A stretch of DNA of 64,000 bases from Candidatus Gastranaerophilales bacterium. Lineage in GTDB: Bacteria; Cyanobacteriota; Vampirovibrionia; Gastranaerophilales; Gastranaerophilaceae. The notes beneath the pieces were generated by a model, which was not told where the DNA came from, searched no databases, and saw only the letters and a program-made list of their open reading frames with translations. A program made the position numbers and the translations under genes. Positions 14,980-23,424 of the stretch are shown here, piece by piece; position 1 is the first letter of the stretch, and every line of letters starts with the position of its first letter. The stretch lies in NCBI GenBank assembly GCA_947624975.1, contig CANQMP010000001.1, positions 1 to 64,000 on the forward strand, given 5' to 3'.

Positions 14980-16361
14980 CAATCTATAAACATTTAATAA
15001 GAATGGGTACAAATTCTGAGAAAAAATATTGTAGAGATTTTCAGAATCAATATGATGCAATTGTAATTAATGCAAATATATTAGCACATACAACCAGTTC
15101 AATGTCATCATTTTTAGGCTGTGAATTATCAAAAGATTTTTTAATTGACCCTCAAACATATGCTTTTCAATCATATGGAAACTTATTACAATCTTCAAAA
15201 AGTGAAAAAACAAGTACTAATGTAAAAAAATCCATATCATCAATGTTAACAAGTTATGGTGAAAAAATAAAAAATATAATTGAAGTAGAAAAAAGATCAA
15301 TTTTATATAACGATTTTTTAGGTAAAAGTGGTGAAATCTTTTTACATGAATTATCTGAAAATGTAATCAATTTTCAATTAAATACCATACAAAATCAAAG
15401 TCTTGAAAATTCCGAATACGGAGAATATATACAATATGAATTATCATCTAATACACAAACTGTTAATTTAAAGCCTTTTGCCTTAATTCCTCCATATTTT
15501 TATATGACAGAAAATACAGTTGATAATTGGATTCCACATAATACAAAAGCCATTAAATATTGTAAAGAGAAATTTCAAGGTGAATCTATATATGCTCAAA
15601 TTGTTATTAATAAAGAAATTCTTCTAAATAATTTAATTCTTGATAAAATTGTTAACGAATATTCTTTAACAAATGCGGATGGTTATTTTATTTGGATTGA
15701 TGGCTTTGACGAAAAAAATATAGGGCAGACCTATTTGAATAATTTTATATATCTTTTGAAAAATTTAAATAAAAATAATAAACCAATATACCAAATATAT
15801 GGAAGTTATTTTTCAATAATGCTAACCAAAAGCTATTTATCAGGAACATGTCATGGTATGGAATATGGTGAAGACCGTGAAGTTTTTCCTGTTGGTGGTG
15901 GAATTCCAGTATCAAAATTTTATATGCCTGATTTGCATAAACGGTTATTATATAGAGATGCTTTAAAGTTTCTATTGGCAAAAGGGTACTTAATTAATAA
16001 AGGAACTTATTTCTCTAATGTATGTAATTGTAAAACTTGTAAGCAAGTAATAAATAATAATCCGGAAATTGATTTTTCTGCGTTTGGAGACTTTAATTCT
16101 ACTACATTCAAAAGAAAAGCAGGGAATAAAGAATATAGTGTTACTATGGATTATCCTACGACTGAAGCAAAAGATTTGTGTTTGAAGCATTATCTTTATA
16201 ATAAAACAAAAGAGTATGAATATGTAAGTTCTAATAGTTGGCAAGATTTGATACAGCAACTGAAAGAAGCCCACACAAATAGTTGTAAAATTTTAGGTGA
16301 TGATGTTGATTATTTATTAACGTGGGCAAATGTAATACAAAAAATTACACTTAATTTATAA
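14976..16361 (+). CDS. TGT-like (queuine tRNA-ribosyltransferase/DpdA-type) protein
   Basis: A 461-residue protein with tRNA-guanine transglycosylase landmarks: LIDPQTYAF near residue 57 (compare the substrate-binding Asp region), GYFIWIDGFDE about 235-245, PVGGGIPVSKF about 305 (compare the GGLAVGE loop), and a zinc-like CxCxxC at C350, C352 and C355 with H405 in LCLKHYLYNK. The Cys-His spacing is wider than in standard TGTs. TGT relatives exchange guanine for 7-deazaguanines in tRNA, or in DNA (DpdA). The ATGA overlap with the nuclease-like gene ties them together. No queC/queD/dpd partners are nearby. Confidence 0.72.
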   Translation: MTIYKHLIRMGTNSEKKYCRDFQNQYDAIVINANILAHTTSSMSSFLGCELSKDFLIDPQTYAFQSYGNLLQSSKSEKTSTNVKKSISSMLTSYGEKIKNIIEVEKRSILYNDFLGKSGEIFLHELSENVINFQLNTIQNQSLENSEYGEYIQYELSSNTQTVNLKPFALIPPYFYMTENTVDNWIPHNTKAIKYCKEKFQGESIYAQIVINKEILLNNLILDKIVNEYSLTNADGYFIWIDGFDEKNIGQTYLNNFIYLLKNLNKNNKPIYQIYGSYFSIMLTKSYLSGTCHGMEYGEDREVFPVGGGIPVSKFYMPDLHKRLLYRDALKFLLAKGYLINKGTYFSNVCNCKTCKQVINNNPEIDFSAFGDFNSTTFKRKAGNKEYSVTMDYPTTEAKDLCLKHYLYNKTKEYEYVSSNSWQDLIQQLKEAHTNSCKILGDDVDYLLTWANVIQKITLNL

Positions 16362-16411
16362 TTATAAGGATTAATGACTTATCTATATAAAACAATAATT
16401 AAAACGGTCTT

Positions 16412-16651
16412 TTTCGAAATAATCAAACTAAGCGTACACTTCAAACACACAGCCGAAATGCAGACAGGGTAATAGTTTTAATTCAACTTTCCGTAATAAT
16501 CATACTAACCGTTCATCCAGAAAAAGTCCAAAAAGACCGTTTTGTAAACGGATAGTTTGATTATTTCCGACGGCTAAAACCCAAACAGGAAGCCAACTTT
16601 CCGTAAAAATCAAACTAACCGTAAATATCAAACTACTCAATTAACTACAAT
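16412..16651. repeat. Structured direct repeat, copy 2 (TCAAACTA type)
   Basis: Second copy of 10211-10451, same orientation and nearly the same internal spacing. Motifs: TAATCAAACTA 16420-16430, TAATCATACTA 16497-16507, inverted TAGTTTGATTA 16553-16563, AAATCAAACTA 16607-16617, ATATCAAACTA 16625-16635. Flanking text (CAAACACACAGCCGAAATGCAG, in part GCCGAAATGCAG; AACCCAAACAGGAAGCCAAC) is conserved between copies. It lies right after the TGT-like gene. Confidence 0.9.
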
Positions 16652-16808
16652 TGTACCATAAATTTTTATTTTGGGCAATCAAACTTGCATACGAAGTGTT
16701 TTTTCACTTTTTAGCCGTTTTGTTTAACTATGCAACATCATTTACCCTTAGCAATGTAGGTCGGTACGACGTCCGAGTTAAGGCTCACTTTTAAAAAAGT
16801 ATATAGAG

Positions 16809-16838
16809 AAAAAAGTACCTTCATCGGTACTTTTTTTA
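16809..16838. terminator. Bidirectional terminator
   Basis: AAAAAAGTACC and GGTACTTTTTTT form a stem with a short loop, with T-tracts in both directions. It separates the cassette from the tRNA-Phe gene. Confidence 0.75.
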
Positions 16839-16842
16839 AAAG

Positions 16843-16918
16843 TGGTGCCGCAACTCGGAATTGAACCAAGGACACAGGGATTTTCAGTCCCTTGCTCTAC
16901 CAACTGAGCTATTGCGGC
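16843..16918 (-). tRNA. tRNA-Phe (GAA)
   Basis: The minus strand folds as a full cloverleaf: acceptor GCCGCAA/TTGCGGC, D-stem GCTC/GAGC, anticodon stem AGGGA-CTGAAAA-TCCCT with anticodon GAA, T-loop TTCAATT, discriminator A and encoded CCA. Confidence 0.95.
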
Positions 16919-16928
16919 ATATTCTGTT

Positions 16929-17105
16929 TTTAAACTTTTTGTGGAGTTGGTAGAGCAAGCTCTACATTATTTTTGAACTCCGTTCCGTCTTACGACTCCG
17001 CAGGGGAAGCTATTACGGCATGTTTTATTTTCAAACTTTTTTGTGGAATTGACCGGGCAGACTCCGAATTATTTTTGAAATCTGTTTTGTCTTTCGACCC
17101 CACCG
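16929..17105. repeat. Two degenerate tandem repeats derived in part from tRNA-Phe
   Basis: Two imperfect units share AAACTTTTTTGTGGARTTG, then ATTATTTTTGAA and GTCTTNCGACNCC. The first holds GAGTTGGTAGAGCAAG, identical to part of the neighbouring tRNA-Phe D-arm, and GAAGCTATTACGGCAT, close to its 5' end in reverse. No intact tRNA is present. It looks like a decayed tandem tRNA or duplication remnant. Confidence 0.55.
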
Positions 17106-17186
17106 TGTGATTTACTTTTCAGCTTTAACTCACAAAGGCCACTGAATTTATTATATCAACTGAAAATTTTCAGTCAAGGACTTTTT

Positions 17187-17723
17187 TTAAGAGTTTTGCG
17201 GAGCTATGTACATAGTAACGTTTCGCCCTTCAAGCTGAGGTTTTTTCTCAATAACTATGGGCATGCTTTCCATGTCTTGCATAAACTTATTTGCTAAATC
17301 GAACGCAAGATTTGAATGCTGCATTTCACGTCCTCTGAGCATTACCACAATTTTAACTTTATTTCCTTGAGCTATAAATTTTTCTATGCTTTTTATACGT
17401 ACTTGATAATCGTGGGTATCTATTTTGTACCTGATTTTAATTTCTTTTACATCGACGGTATGTTGTTTTTTCTTAGCTTCTTTTGCACGTTTATCGAGTT
17501 CATATTTGTATTTGCCGTAATTCAGGATTTTAGCTACCGGCGGTTCTTGATTCGGGTTAATTAATACCAAATCCAAATCGGCATTATACGCCATTTGTAA
17601 TGCTTTGGAGGTTTGGACGACTCCGTGGTTTTTACCTTCCTGATCAATTAATCTTACTTCTTTTGCACGAATTCTTTCATTCATTATTGCTTGATTTTTG
17701 TTATTTCTGTTGTTGGCAGCTAT
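17187..17723 (-). CDS. infC: Translation initiation factor IF-3
   Basis: IF-3 binds the 30S subunit, checks start codons and keeps subunits apart. The N domain begins NERIRAKEVRLIDQEG and the C domain follows the basic linker (KRAKEAKKKQHTVDVKEIKIRYKI), ending GRNVTMYIAP. The frame is open to an ATG at 17768, but GGAG sits 8 bases before an ATA at 17723 (ATC at 17726 also possible). Rare AUU/AUA/AUC starts are the known basis of IF-3 autoregulation, so I choose 17723. rpmI and rplT do not follow here; a tRNA does. Confidence 0.9.
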   Translation of the reverse strand: MAANNRNNKNQAIMNERIRAKEVRLIDQEGKNHGVVQTSKALQMAYNADLDLVLINPNQEPPVAKILNYGKYKYELDKRAKEAKKKQHTVDVKEIKIRYKIDTHDYQVRIKSIEKFIAQGNKVKIVVMLRGREMQHSNLAFDLANKFMQDMESMPIVIEKKPQLEGRNVTMYIAPQNS

Positions 17724-17962
17724 GATTTCATCTCCTATATTACTACTACGCTTGTTATAATAACACAAAATCCGTTTTTTTTACAAATATTTAAAAAAAG
17801 TTTTTTTGTAACAAATTGTTAAAACGATTTAAAAATTTCTGTAATCCGTATAACAACGGCTTTTGAGGCAAATTTACATGAATCATTCAATTAAAGTTTT
17901 TTATAAGTTTTGCCGTTATATAAATCACAAGCAACCGATAAACATAAAAAAAGGAGTATTTT

Positions 17963-18109
17963 ATGATTAATGAAGCGACTGCTGAATCCTCTGCAACAAA
18001 AATATTTGTAGAGCAAGAGAATGGGGAGTATCAAGAATTTGATATGACATTACCCTTACAAATGTTATTTGATGACGTTATTTCATTCGTGTCAAAAACA
18101 GATTTTTAA
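17963..18109 (+). CDS. Small hypothetical protein, 48 residues
   Basis: ATG at 17963 follows a strong AAGGAG site; the frame MINEATAESSATKIFVEQEN continues to TAA at 18109 and a hairpin terminator follows 22 bp later. The acidic, non-hydrophobic protein (QEFDMTLPLQMLFDDVISFV) is unlike any family I know. The full set of start site, frame and terminator makes it a likely gene between infC (divergent) and the TPR gene. Confidence 0.65.
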   Translation: MINEATAESSATKIFVEQENGEYQEFDMTLPLQMLFDDVISFVSKTDF

Positions 18110-18130
18110 AAAGATTTCAAACCTTTTTCA

Positions 18131-18160
18131 AGAACCGGCTTCAAGTCGGTTCTTTTTTTG
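18131..18160 (+). terminator. Rho-independent terminator
   Basis: AGAACCG (18131-18137) pairs with CGGTTCT (18147-18153), followed by a run of T. It ends the small gene at 17963-18109. Confidence 0.85.
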
Positions 18161-18232
18161 TTACATAATTGTAGTAAAATGGATATATTCATGTAATAAT
18201 TATCTTATTAAAATAGGTCAGAGGGACTTAAC

Positions 18233-20338
18233 ATGAAAAAAACATTATTAACGTTGTGTGTATTAGTTATCGGATTAAGTGTAAATGCGGGTTTTAAGGA
18301 GCATTTTGATTTAGGTCAGCAATATTTGGCAAATTATCAGTATTCGGGTGCGATAACGGAATTCAAAAGTGCTTTAAGGATAAACTATCTTGACAATTCG
18401 GCGCGAATAGGACTGGTAAACTCTTATCTGGCAAGGGGAACGTATTTTGCAAACACAGACAAAAATTATGCAAAAGCTGCTGATGATTACAGGGCTGCTC
18501 TGTTTTATTTAATTTATTACCCGACTGCAAATCAGGTTAAAAACTCATCGCAGGCAATAGTTCAGGTAACTTCAAATCTGAATAAATGTTTAAGTTCTCT
18601 GAATTTCGATACGAGTTCTCAAAATCGTTTTAATACTGCAAAGCAGCTCAGAGCGGAAGGCAATTTTGCCGCTGCCGCATATGAATTTAATCAAGCCTTA
18701 GGGGACAGAGGGCTTATAAAGGACTGTTTTGAGCAAACGGGTGATATTATGAAACTTCTCGGAAACGACCAAAAGGCTGCCGAATACTATAAGAAAGCTG
18801 TTGCGGTTGCACCTGATGACATAAATTTAAGAATGTCTTATGCAAAAATGCTTGATAAACTCGGACAAAGTGATGATGCCGTAAAGGAATACAATTACGT
18901 TTTGACAAGAACGAGCGATGATAAAGAAATTTTGTATTCACTTGAAAGAATTTACAAACGCAAACTTGAAGAATCGCCCAATGATGCTGCGGTTACGGCA
19001 AATCTCGGTGCTATTATGCAAAAAGAGGGTAATTTTGATGAAGCTTTAAGGTATTATTCAAAATCCGAATATCTTGACCCGTCAAATGTCGGCACAAGAA
19101 TTAACGTCGGCACTTTGTATGCTCAAAAAGGTGATTATAAAACCGCAATAACGGCTTATGATTCCGTGCTTATTTTGTATCCTGACAATGTGGAAGCCAA
19201 TGTAAACAAGGCTCAAGCACTTTCAAAGATGGGTGATAACAAGGCTGCAACGGATTTGCTCAAAAAAGTTTTGTCAAAAGATCCGAATAACGAGCTTGCA
19301 CAAAACGAAATGCTTTCGATGGTAAAAACAACGATGACGCCTGTTCAGTTCGCGGATTACGTAAAGAAAAATAATCCTGATAACGCTTTCGGCATTTTGT
19401 ACGATTACGCACTTGATTTACATAAAAACAACAAGCTCAATGACTCGATCGCACTTTACAACGAGGTTTTAAAGATTGCTCCTGAAGAACCTGAGGTTTA
19501 TGTAAACCTCGCAATCGCACAGGGGCAAAGCAAAAATTATGATGCGGCGATAGCGACATTAACGGGTGCTAATTCAAAATTCCCGAACAATTCGCAGATT
19601 AACGATGCACTAAAATCGATTAACGCTCAATCGACCGACGAAAAACTTGAAATTGCGGCGAATTTCTACAATAACAAGGATTATCAAAACGCTATAAACG
19701 AGTATTTAAAAATCAAACCGGCAACATCAGACACCATGCTCGGCATTGCATCTGCGTATCAGAACATGGGCGATATTGATAAAGCTATAGAATATTACAA
19801 AGAAGCCTTGAAGCTTGCCCCGTCAAATTCCGATATAGCCTATTATATAGCTGCATTATACGCAGAAAAAGAGGATGTTGAAAACGCAAAAACTTACGCG
19901 GAAAAATCGGTTTCTCTGAACAAGACCAATAAACAAGCACAGGAACTCCTACAAAGTCTTGATGCACAGATAAGTTCAAATAATCTTGAAAAGGCGATAG
20001 CTTTGTTTGACGAAGAAAAATATGATGAAAGTCTTGTTTTAATAAATCAAATTCTGGCTTCAAACCCGAAAGATTCTTACGCACTTTATTACAGGGGAAT
20101 GATTTACGACACGAAGAAAAAATATTCGGATGCCCTGAAAGACTACGCACAGGCAATAAAACTAAATCCCGATTTAACGATAATCAATTATTTAATAGGT
20201 GTTGATTACGACATGTTGGAGAATTACAAGGAAGCGTCGAATTATTACAGGACGTTTGTGGAAACTTATTCCGAAAACGATGATTATAAGACTTACGCCC
20301 AAAACAGGCTCGGAGAACTGAAAGACTATGTCAAGTAA
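18233..20338 (+). CDS. Exported tetratricopeptide-repeat protein
   Basis: A 701-residue protein with a Sec signal peptide (MKKTLLTLCVLVIGLSVNA, cleavage near residue 19-20), then TPR units across most of its length, for example AAEYYKKAVAVAPDDINLRM, ALRYYSKSEYLDPSNVGTRI, AIEYYKEALKLAPSNSDIAY and ALKDYAQAIKLNPDLTIINY. TPRs form scaffolds for protein complexes; a periplasmic or outer-membrane assembly role is inferred. The gene overlaps dus by 11 bp, so they are co-expressed. RBS GAGGGA is present upstream. Confidence 0.85.
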   Translation: MKKTLLTLCVLVIGLSVNAGFKEHFDLGQQYLANYQYSGAITEFKSALRINYLDNSARIGLVNSYLARGTYFANTDKNYAKAADDYRAALFYLIYYPTANQVKNSSQAIVQVTSNLNKCLSSLNFDTSSQNRFNTAKQLRAEGNFAAAAYEFNQALGDRGLIKDCFEQTGDIMKLLGNDQKAAEYYKKAVAVAPDDINLRMSYAKMLDKLGQSDDAVKEYNYVLTRTSDDKEILYSLERIYKRKLEESPNDAAVTANLGAIMQKEGNFDEALRYYSKSEYLDPSNVGTRINVGTLYAQKGDYKTAITAYDSVLILYPDNVEANVNKAQALSKMGDNKAATDLLKKVLSKDPNNELAQNEMLSMVKTTMTPVQFADYVKKNNPDNAFGILYDYALDLHKNNKLNDSIALYNEVLKIAPEEPEVYVNLAIAQGQSKNYDAAIATLTGANSKFPNNSQINDALKSINAQSTDEKLEIAANFYNNKDYQNAINEYLKIKPATSDTMLGIASAYQNMGDIDKAIEYYKEALKLAPSNSDIAYYIAALYAEKEDVENAKTYAEKSVSLNKTNKQAQELLQSLDAQISSNNLEKAIALFDEEKYDESLVLINQILASNPKDSYALYYRGMIYDTKKKYSDALKDYAQAIKLNPDLTIINYLIGVDYDMLENYKEASNYYRTFVETYSENDDYKTYAQNRLGELKDYVK

Positions 20339-21293
20339 GGCAAAACCTCTTATACAAAGCGGGGTTTCGCTTGCACCTATGGCGGGAATTACTGATTATG
20401 TGCTAAGAAGTCTTATAAGAAAGTATTCAAAGAGTTGTCTTTTGACCACGGAAATGATAAGTTCAGAGTATCTTGCCCAAACCCTTAACGGTCGAAGCGG
20501 GACGGAAATTTTAAAGCGTGATGAAAACCATTCGCCGATATCCTATCAGATAAGCGGTCACAAGCCTGATTTGATGCGTCGTGCGGCACAATATTTAAGC
20601 GATTTTGCGGATATGATAGATATTAATATGGGCTGCCCCGTGAAAAAAGTTGTCGGCGGTCAAGACGGTGCGTCATTAATGCGAAATCCCACACTAGCAG
20701 CAGATTTGGTAAAAGCAGTTAAAGACGGAACGGATAAGCCCGTTAGCGTGAAATTTCGGCTTGGTTATACGGCAGAAGAAATGAATTATGTTGAATTCGG
20801 TCAGAAAATGCAAGAGGCGGGTGCGGATTTTATTACAATTCATGCCAGAACACGTGCTCAAATGTATTCAGGGAAAGCCGACTGGGAAAAGATTAAGGAC
20901 TTAAAAGAAAATGTTGATATTCCGATATTTGCAAACGGTGACATAGTGTCGGTTGAAAGTGCTATTGAATGTCTAAAACTTTCACATGCCGACGGAATAG
21001 CTGTCGGACGTGGTGCTTTGGGCGATGCAACGCTGATTTCCCGCATAGAACATTATCTTAAAACGGGTGAAATCAAACCCGCTCCGACATTAGACGAAAA
21101 AATAGGAATGCTTAAATATCATCTTGAAGAAGAAATTAAGCTTAGAGGCGAGAATGTCGGGATAAAATTTATGCGAAAGTTTTATCCGTACTATTTTTCG
21201 GGGTTTGAGCATGCCAAAACTCTGCGTACAAAACTCGTTACGGAAGAAAATTCGCAAAAAATTTACGATATTTTGAATTCGGTTTACGCATAA
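20328..21293 (+). CDS. dus: tRNA-dihydrouridine synthase
   Basis: A 321-residue FMN-dependent enzyme reducing uridines in the tRNA D-loop. TIM-barrel motifs are in order: LAPMAGITDYVLR, IDINMGCPVKKVVGG with the catalytic Cys, VSVKFRLGY, ITIHARTRAQMYSGKADW, IFANGDI and DGIAVGRGALGD at the FMN phosphate site. The sequence is most like the DusB group, but the subgroup is not certain. Overlaps the TPR gene and converges with argS 2 bp away. Confidence 0.92.
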   Translation: MSSKAKPLIQSGVSLAPMAGITDYVLRSLIRKYSKSCLLTTEMISSEYLAQTLNGRSGTEILKRDENHSPISYQISGHKPDLMRRAAQYLSDFADMIDINMGCPVKKVVGGQDGASLMRNPTLAADLVKAVKDGTDKPVSVKFRLGYTAEEMNYVEFGQKMQEAGADFITIHARTRAQMYSGKADWEKIKDLKENVDIPIFANGDIVSVESAIECLKLSHADGIAVGRGALGDATLISRIEHYLKTGEIKPAPTLDEKIGMLKYHLEEEIKLRGENVGIKFMRKFYPYYFSGFEHAKTLRTKLVTEENSQKIYDILNSVYA

Positions 21294-21294
21294 T

Positions 21295-23016
21295 TTACAT
21301 TTTTTCGGGAGCGTTAACACCGAGAATATCCTGTAAAGCGTTATGCAAAACGGTTTTAACCGCCCAAACGAGTGAAATTCTTGCTTTCATCATATCTTTG
21401 TCATCCGATATAACTCGGTTTGCGTTGTAGAACGAGTGAAATTCCGATGCAAGTTCCTGAACATATCTGCAAATCGTATAAACTTGCCTTGTTTCAGCCG
21501 ACATTTTAATAACTGACTTGTATTCTTCGAGTTTAAGGATGAGTTTGCGGGCAGTTTCCACAGTCGGCAGAACGATATCCGCATCAAACCCGTTAACAAG
21601 TTGTTCAAAATCTTTCTGACTCATCGGGGCGGAAGATTTTTCACCTGTTTGAGTGTCAATTTTTTCCGCAACAACATTTCTCAAAATCGAGCATGCTCTG
21701 GCATGTGCGTATTGGACGTAAAATATCGGGTTTTCGTCAGTATTTTTCTTTGCAAGTTCAATGTCAAAATCAAGTGTTGTGTCTATATTTCGCATAGACA
21801 TCCAAAATCTTGTTGAATCAACTCCAACCTCATTAATCAAGTCCTCAAGCGTAACCATGTTTTTGCGTTTGCCCATCCTGACTTCGTTTCCGTCAATAAC
21901 GAGGTTAACGAGCTGTCCGAGCAAGACTTCGAGCTTGTTGGGGTCATAGCCGAGTGCCTCTATTGAAGCCTTTACACGGGCGACATAACCGTGGTGGTCA
22001 GCCCCCCAAATATTAATCATTCTGTCAAATCCGCGTTGAAGTTTGTCAATATGATACGCTATATCCGCCGTAAGATAGGTATTTGAGCCGTCGGCTTTCT
22101 TTATAACTCTGTCCTGATCGTCGCCGTAATCCGATGATTTAAACCATTTTGCACCGTCTTTTTCATAAATCTTTCCGCTTGCTTTGAGCTTATTTACGCA
22201 TTCCTCAACTTTTCCTGAGTTATGCAGAGTTAATTCCGAGTAAAAATTGTCAAAATGCACGTTAAAATTATCAAGCAAAGCTTTTTGCAAATCTTCCATT
22301 TCTTTCTTGGCGAAATCGGACAACTCTTTCACATCTTCGGGCAAACCTTTGTGAGTTTGAAGATATTTTTTTGCAACGGGGATAAGATAATCTCCGGGAT
22401 AATAATTTTTTCTTTCGGTTTCATCCGTCGGGAAATCAACGTTTTCGCCGAGTTCCTGCCTAATTCTTATGGCAAGAGAATTTCCGAGTTTTTGGATTTG
22501 TGAGCCTGCATCGTTAATGTAAAATTCCTGATAAACCTCATGCCCGTAGAATTTCAACAGATTTGCAAGCACTGAACCCATAGCCGCCCACCTTCCATGC
22601 CCGATATGGAAAGGTCCTGTAGGGTTTGCGGAGATATATTCAAGGATAATCTTTTCGGGCTGAATATTTTCGGGTTTTCCGAAATCGCTTTTCTTTTCAA
22701 AAATTTTCCGAATAAGGTTTGATAAAAGCTTTTCACCAGCCTTAAAGTTAATAAAACCGCCGATAACCGTATATTTGTTATCATCGTCATTGACGTATTT
22801 CTTAATAGTGTCAGCGATTTGGGGCGGTGCAATTTTTGCAAAACGTGCCAGAGAAGAAACATTAACCGCATAATCGCCAAAATCGGGGTTTTTGGGGCGT
22901 TCCACAGTCAAAGTTCCTTTTGTGTATTCCTGCATAGCGCCGAGTTTATTATCTTTTATCGCATTTTCAAGTGCGGTTTCCAAACTGTTCAAAAAATAAT
23001 CTTTTATCATAATCAT
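21295..23016 (-). CDS. argS: Arginyl-tRNA synthetase
   Basis: A 573-residue class I synthetase charging tRNA-Arg. The N-terminal additional domain (tRNA D-loop contact) is followed by the HIGH motif in SANPTGPFHIGHGRW, the catalytic LTADIAYHIDKLQRGFD region, a KMSK-equivalent GKRKNMVTLEDL, and a DALR anticodon-binding domain ending LGVNAPEKM. Start could be the ATG at 23016 or 23010. Converges with dus. Confidence 0.95.
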   Translation of the reverse strand: MIMIKDYFLNSLETALENAIKDNKLGAMQEYTKGTLTVERPKNPDFGDYAVNVSSLARFAKIAPPQIADTIKKYVNDDDNKYTVIGGFINFKAGEKLLSNLIRKIFEKKSDFGKPENIQPEKIILEYISANPTGPFHIGHGRWAAMGSVLANLLKFYGHEVYQEFYINDAGSQIQKLGNSLAIRIRQELGENVDFPTDETERKNYYPGDYLIPVAKKYLQTHKGLPEDVKELSDFAKKEMEDLQKALLDNFNVHFDNFYSELTLHNSGKVEECVNKLKASGKIYEKDGAKWFKSSDYGDDQDRVIKKADGSNTYLTADIAYHIDKLQRGFDRMINIWGADHHGYVARVKASIEALGYDPNKLEVLLGQLVNLVIDGNEVRMGKRKNMVTLEDLINEVGVDSTRFWMSMRNIDTTLDFDIELAKKNTDENPIFYVQYAHARACSILRNVVAEKIDTQTGEKSSAPMSQKDFEQLVNGFDADIVLPTVETARKLILKLEEYKSVIKMSAETRQVYTICRYVQELASEFHSFYNANRVISDDKDMMKARISLVWAVKTVLHNALQDILGVNAPEKM

Positions 23017-23287
23017 CTCCTATTCAATAATAACACAAAGAAACAGAATGCAATCCATCGGATTTTCAAAATCTGAACGCACGGCATGGAAAGTAATTTT
23101 CAGCAATTCGCGGTAGAAAATTTCGGCGCAAAAAATGTCATGAGAAGAATTGTAAAGAAATGTTAAGATTTTAAGCATCGGGGGGGGGACACTACGCAAG
23201 GGTTTGAGGGGTTTTTGGATTAAAAGAGGTAAAATCTGAAACAAAACCGGTCAAAAAGACAGTCATAAAAGAACCGATTAAATAATG

Positions 23288-23318
23288 AAAAAAGCTCTCC
23301 GCTCGGAGAGCTTTTTTT
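23288..23318. terminator. Terminator hairpin
   Basis: AAAGCTCTCC (23291-23300) pairs with GGAGAGCTTT (23305-23314), followed by T8; A-rich upstream, so it may work both ways. Confidence 0.75.
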
Positions 23319-23375
23319 TAAAATTTTTTTTAAAACTTTTTGATTTTTTCCGTAAGACAAATATTAATTTTTAGC

Positions 23376-23408
23376 AAAAAAAAGCACCTTTTTGAAGGTG
23401 CTTTTTTT
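23376..23408. terminator. Terminator of rpsB-tsf
   Basis: AAAGCACCTT (23381-23390) pairs with AAGGTGCTTT (23395-23404), with A-tract on one side and T-tract on the other. It lies 17 bp past the tsf stop on the minus strand. Confidence 0.85.
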
Positions 23409-23424
23409 CGTTATGAAATATCCT

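Larger units (their letters stand above)
23017..23424. other. Gene-free region between argS and tsf with a G9 tract
   Basis: No credible gene. It contains a run of nine G at 23180-23188 and two strong hairpins (listed separately). Upstream part holds the argS promoter on the minus strand. Confidence 0.6.

Noticed and set aside
14976-16361. Complete Dpd 7-deazaguanine DNA modification system
   Set aside because: Only one TGT-like gene is present; no DpdB, DpdC or other dpd or preQ0-pathway genes are visible.
10211-16651. Integron-type attC sites flanking a cassette
   Set aside because: The repeats have dyad structure, but the GTTRRRY/RYYYAAC core sites are not apparent, there is no IntI gene, and the repeat is longer and built of five motifs.
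23020-23244. 74-residue leftward frame between argS and tsf
   Set aside because: Low-complexity, crosses the G9 tract, no ribosome site or family resemblance.
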